From: Actinomycetota bacterium
Lineage (GTDB): Bacteria > Actinomycetota > Thermoleophilia > Solirubrobacterales > Solirubrobacteraceae
Direction: 5' to 3'
DNA: 5,989 bases
Assembly: GCA_019348575.1 (NCBI GenBank)
Contig: JAHWJE010000119.1
Span: forward strand, 1-5,989
The notes under the pieces are model-generated. The model searched no databases. It saw only the letters and a program-made list of their open reading frames with translations, and was not told where the DNA came from. A program made the translations under genes and the position numbers. Position 1 is the stretch's first letter. The number at the start of each line of letters is the position of its first letter. Positions 4,959 to 5,989 of this stretch are shown piece by piece.

Positions 4959-4964
4959 GCGGAC

Positions 4965-5327
4965 ATGGCGCTTGCGGACACCTTTCAGCAGATCGTCGAC
5001 TCCCTGCCCGACGACTGGACGGACATGGAGCTCGACCTGCGGATCGCCGACGAGCAGCGCTACATCGACGCGGCGACCTACCTCGTGACGTGCAACGCGC
5101 AGCCCTACTCCCAGAGCGACTGGCACTGGCGGCTGCTCGTCGCCCACCGCTTCGGGCACGCCGCCGCCGCGCCGACCGTGCACGGCACGCTGAAGCTGCT
5201 CGACCAGGCCGGCATCGAAGGCGAGCTCGCGTTGCGCGAGCTGCGCACGGGCCGCGTCGAGGTGCGCCAGATGTGGGGCCGGCCGCAGTCGGTGCGCGAC
5301 GAGTTCAAGCGCATCCGGGCGCAGTAG
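4965..5327 (+). CDS. Conserved protein of unknown function, 120 residues
   Basis: I do not recognise a named family. The protein begins MALADTFQQIVDSLPDDWTD, a helix followed by an acidic Trp-containing strand (MELDLRIADEQ). It then has a central aromatic and histidine-rich part (NAQPYSQSDWHWRLLVAHRFGH, about residues 45-65) and a helix-strand C-terminal part (VHGTLKLLDQAGIEGEL, VEVRQMWGRPQSVRDEF). It is soluble, with no signal peptide or membrane segment and a single cysteine. Actinobacteria, as I recall, have similar short proteins in the same position relative to other genes, but no function is known to me. The start is set by the leaderless-type -10 box 6 nt upstream. Only 2 nt separate its stop from the receiver-like gene, so the two are almost certainly translated from one mRNA and may act together. 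Confidence 0.85.
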   Translation: MALADTFQQIVDSLPDDWTDMELDLRIADEQRYIDAATYLVTCNAQPYSQSDWHWRLLVAHRFGHAAAAPTVHGTLKLLDQAGIEGELALRELRTGRVEVRQMWGRPQSVRDEFKRIRAQ

Positions 5328-5329
5328 CG

Positions 5330-5686
5330 ATGGCGCGGATCGTCGCGCTCCTGCCGGATCTGCTGTTCGGCTCCAAGGTGCAGGGGATGCTCGCCGCCGG
5401 CGGTCACGACGTGACGGTCGCCGGCTCGCCGGAGGCGCTGCTCGGGCAACTAGACGGCAACGACCTGCTCGTCGTGGATCTCTGCGAGGACGCCGAGCGG
5501 CGGATCGCGCTGCTCGCCGACGCGGTCGCGAGGACGAAGACGCTCGCCTTCTATCCGCACACCGACGTCCAGACGCGCACCCGCGCGCTCGAGGCCGGCA
5601 TCGATCTCGTCGTGCCGCGCTCGCGGATGGCGCGCGAGGGCGCGTCGCTGCTCGACGGATTGCTCGGCGCCGAGCAGGCGCGGTAG
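5330..5686 (+). CDS. Degenerate response-regulator receiver-like protein
   Basis: This 118-residue single-domain protein has alternating strands and helices in CheY order: RIVALLPD, then HDVTVAGS, then LLVVDL (D50 at the phosphoacceptor position), then KTLAFYPH, then DLVVPRSRM. The acidic pair after strand 1 is reduced to D10, and the Lys of strand 5 is replaced by Arg (VVPRS). Phosphorylation-dependent switching is therefore doubtful, even though D50 is present. There is no output domain. I remember close relatives in Thermoleophilia with the same FYxHxD and VPRSRMAREGA wording. It starts 2 nt after the previous gene without a clear ribosome binding site, implying translational coupling, and stops 9 nt before the nitrilase gene. 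It may be a stand-alone pseudo-receiver acting by protein contact; a ligand-binding flavodoxin-like domain is an alternative. Confidence 0.8.
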   Translation: MARIVALLPDLLFGSKVQGMLAAGGHDVTVAGSPEALLGQLDGNDLLVVDLCEDAERRIALLADAVARTKTLAFYPHTDVQTRTRALEAGIDLVVPRSRMAREGASLLDGLLGAEQAR

Positions 5687-5695
5687 GGTCGCCGG

Positions 5696-5989
5696 GTGAC
5701 GATCCTGCGCACCGTGCGTGTCGCCGCGATCCAGGCGACGCCCGTCATCCTCGATGCCGAGGCGACCGTCGCGAAGGCCGTTGGACTGCTCGCCGAGGCG
5801 GCCGAGGCGGGCGCCGAGCTCGCCGTGCTGCCGGAGGTCTTCGTGTCGCTGTATCCGTCCAACTCCTGGGCGCATCAGGCCGCCACGTTCGGTGGCTCAG
5901 ATGCACTCTGGGAGCGGATGTGGCTGAGCTCCGTCGACGTGCCGGGGCCGCTCGTCGACGAGCTCGTCGCGGCCGTCCGCGCAGTCGGG
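5696..5989 (+). CDS. Nitrilase-family C-N hydrolase, N-terminal part
   Basis: GTG at 5696 opens 98 codons that run off the window. The pattern VRVAAIQATPVILD, then a long helix (EATVAKAVGLLAEAAEAGAE), then LAVLPEVFVSLYP is the start of the carbon-nitrogen hydrolase superfamily. E47 in LPE is the first residue of the Glu-Lys-Cys catalytic triad; the Lys and Cys would lie beyond the window end. The wording FVSLYPSNSWAH, with a following Trp-rich insert (ALWERMWLSSVDVPGP), points to the true nitrilase branch (nitrile to carboxylic acid and ammonia) rather than amidases such as NIT2 or carbamoylases. That is a resemblance, not proof. AGGG at 5685-5688 is 7 nt before the GTG, overlapping the stop of the receiver-like gene. 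It is third in a tight rightward operon; how the first two genes relate to nitrile chemistry cannot be read from the sequence. Confidence 0.88.
   Translation, partial: MTILRTVRVAAIQATPVILDAEATVAKAVGLLAEAAEAGAELAVLPEVFVSLYPSNSWAHQAATFGGSDALWERMWLSSVDVPGPLVDELVAAVRAVG

Noticed and set aside
4293..5183. A 296-codon minus-strand frame across the divergent gap
   Set aside because: It crosses the promoter region and is a shadow of ygfZ and of the 120-residue gene, with arginine-rich content.
3869..5686. A 605-codon open frame on the plus strand
   Set aside because: Most of it is the antisense of the well-supported ygfZ gene and an out-of-frame overlap of the 120-residue gene. Only its last 118 codons (from 5330) make a real protein. 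GC-rich DNA gives long spurious frames.

Overview
This is a high-GC window whose main part (about 625 onward) looks like an actinobacterium, most likely class Thermoleophilia (Solirubrobacterales-like). That placement rests on remembered resemblance, not a search. The clues are a DEDDh exonuclease/UvrC-type GIY-YIG fusion of the kind found in Actinobacteria, an actinobacterial-style lipoprotein, a degenerate receiver protein with the motif VVPRSRMAREGA, and -10 boxes placed for leaderless transcripts.

Left end (1 to about 625): this stretch does not look like an intact chromosome. Bases 1-10 equal the 3' end of the common Illumina adapter. They are followed by the C-terminal end of an M16 zinc-peptidase-family protein, then the first ~36 codons of mutS2 overlapping its stop codon. 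mutS2 runs head-on into the first ~32 codons of folD on the other strand. Both genes lose their C-terminal parts at one junction (about 409-441), so this is either a deletion between convergent genes or, more likely, an assembly or amplification chimera at a contig end. Upstream of folD on the same strand is a 32-codon hydrophobic ORF with a strong ribosome binding site.

Middle (749-2053, minus strand): three co-directional genes read right to left. They encode a 69-residue helical protein, a lipoprotein with a clear lipobox, and a secreted protein with an FG-GAP/EF-like DxTGDGxxD loop and a CCP motif. A possible 10-codon ORF overlaps the start of the first gene as ATGA. Divergent from them, 2138-3841 encodes a 567-residue DNA-repair-type nuclease: DEDDh exonuclease, GIY-YIG nuclease, cysteine region and UVR motif.

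Right part: a YgfZ/GcvT-like folate-binding protein (minus, 3956-4921) converges on the nuclease gene. It shares a 43-bp intergenic region with a divergent operon made of a 120-residue protein of unknown function, a 118-residue degenerate receiver-domain protein, and a nitrilase-family hydrolase cut by the window end. Both sides of the 43-bp region carry a TANNNT box exactly 6 nt from the ATG, which suggests a back-to-back pair of leaderless promoters. I found no RNA genes, CRISPR arrays, insertion sequences or complete mobile elements. I do not see a clearly new multi-gene system. The most noteworthy points are the chimeric left end, the divergent leaderless promoter pair, and the nuclease fusion lacking one cysteine of the UvrC-type set.
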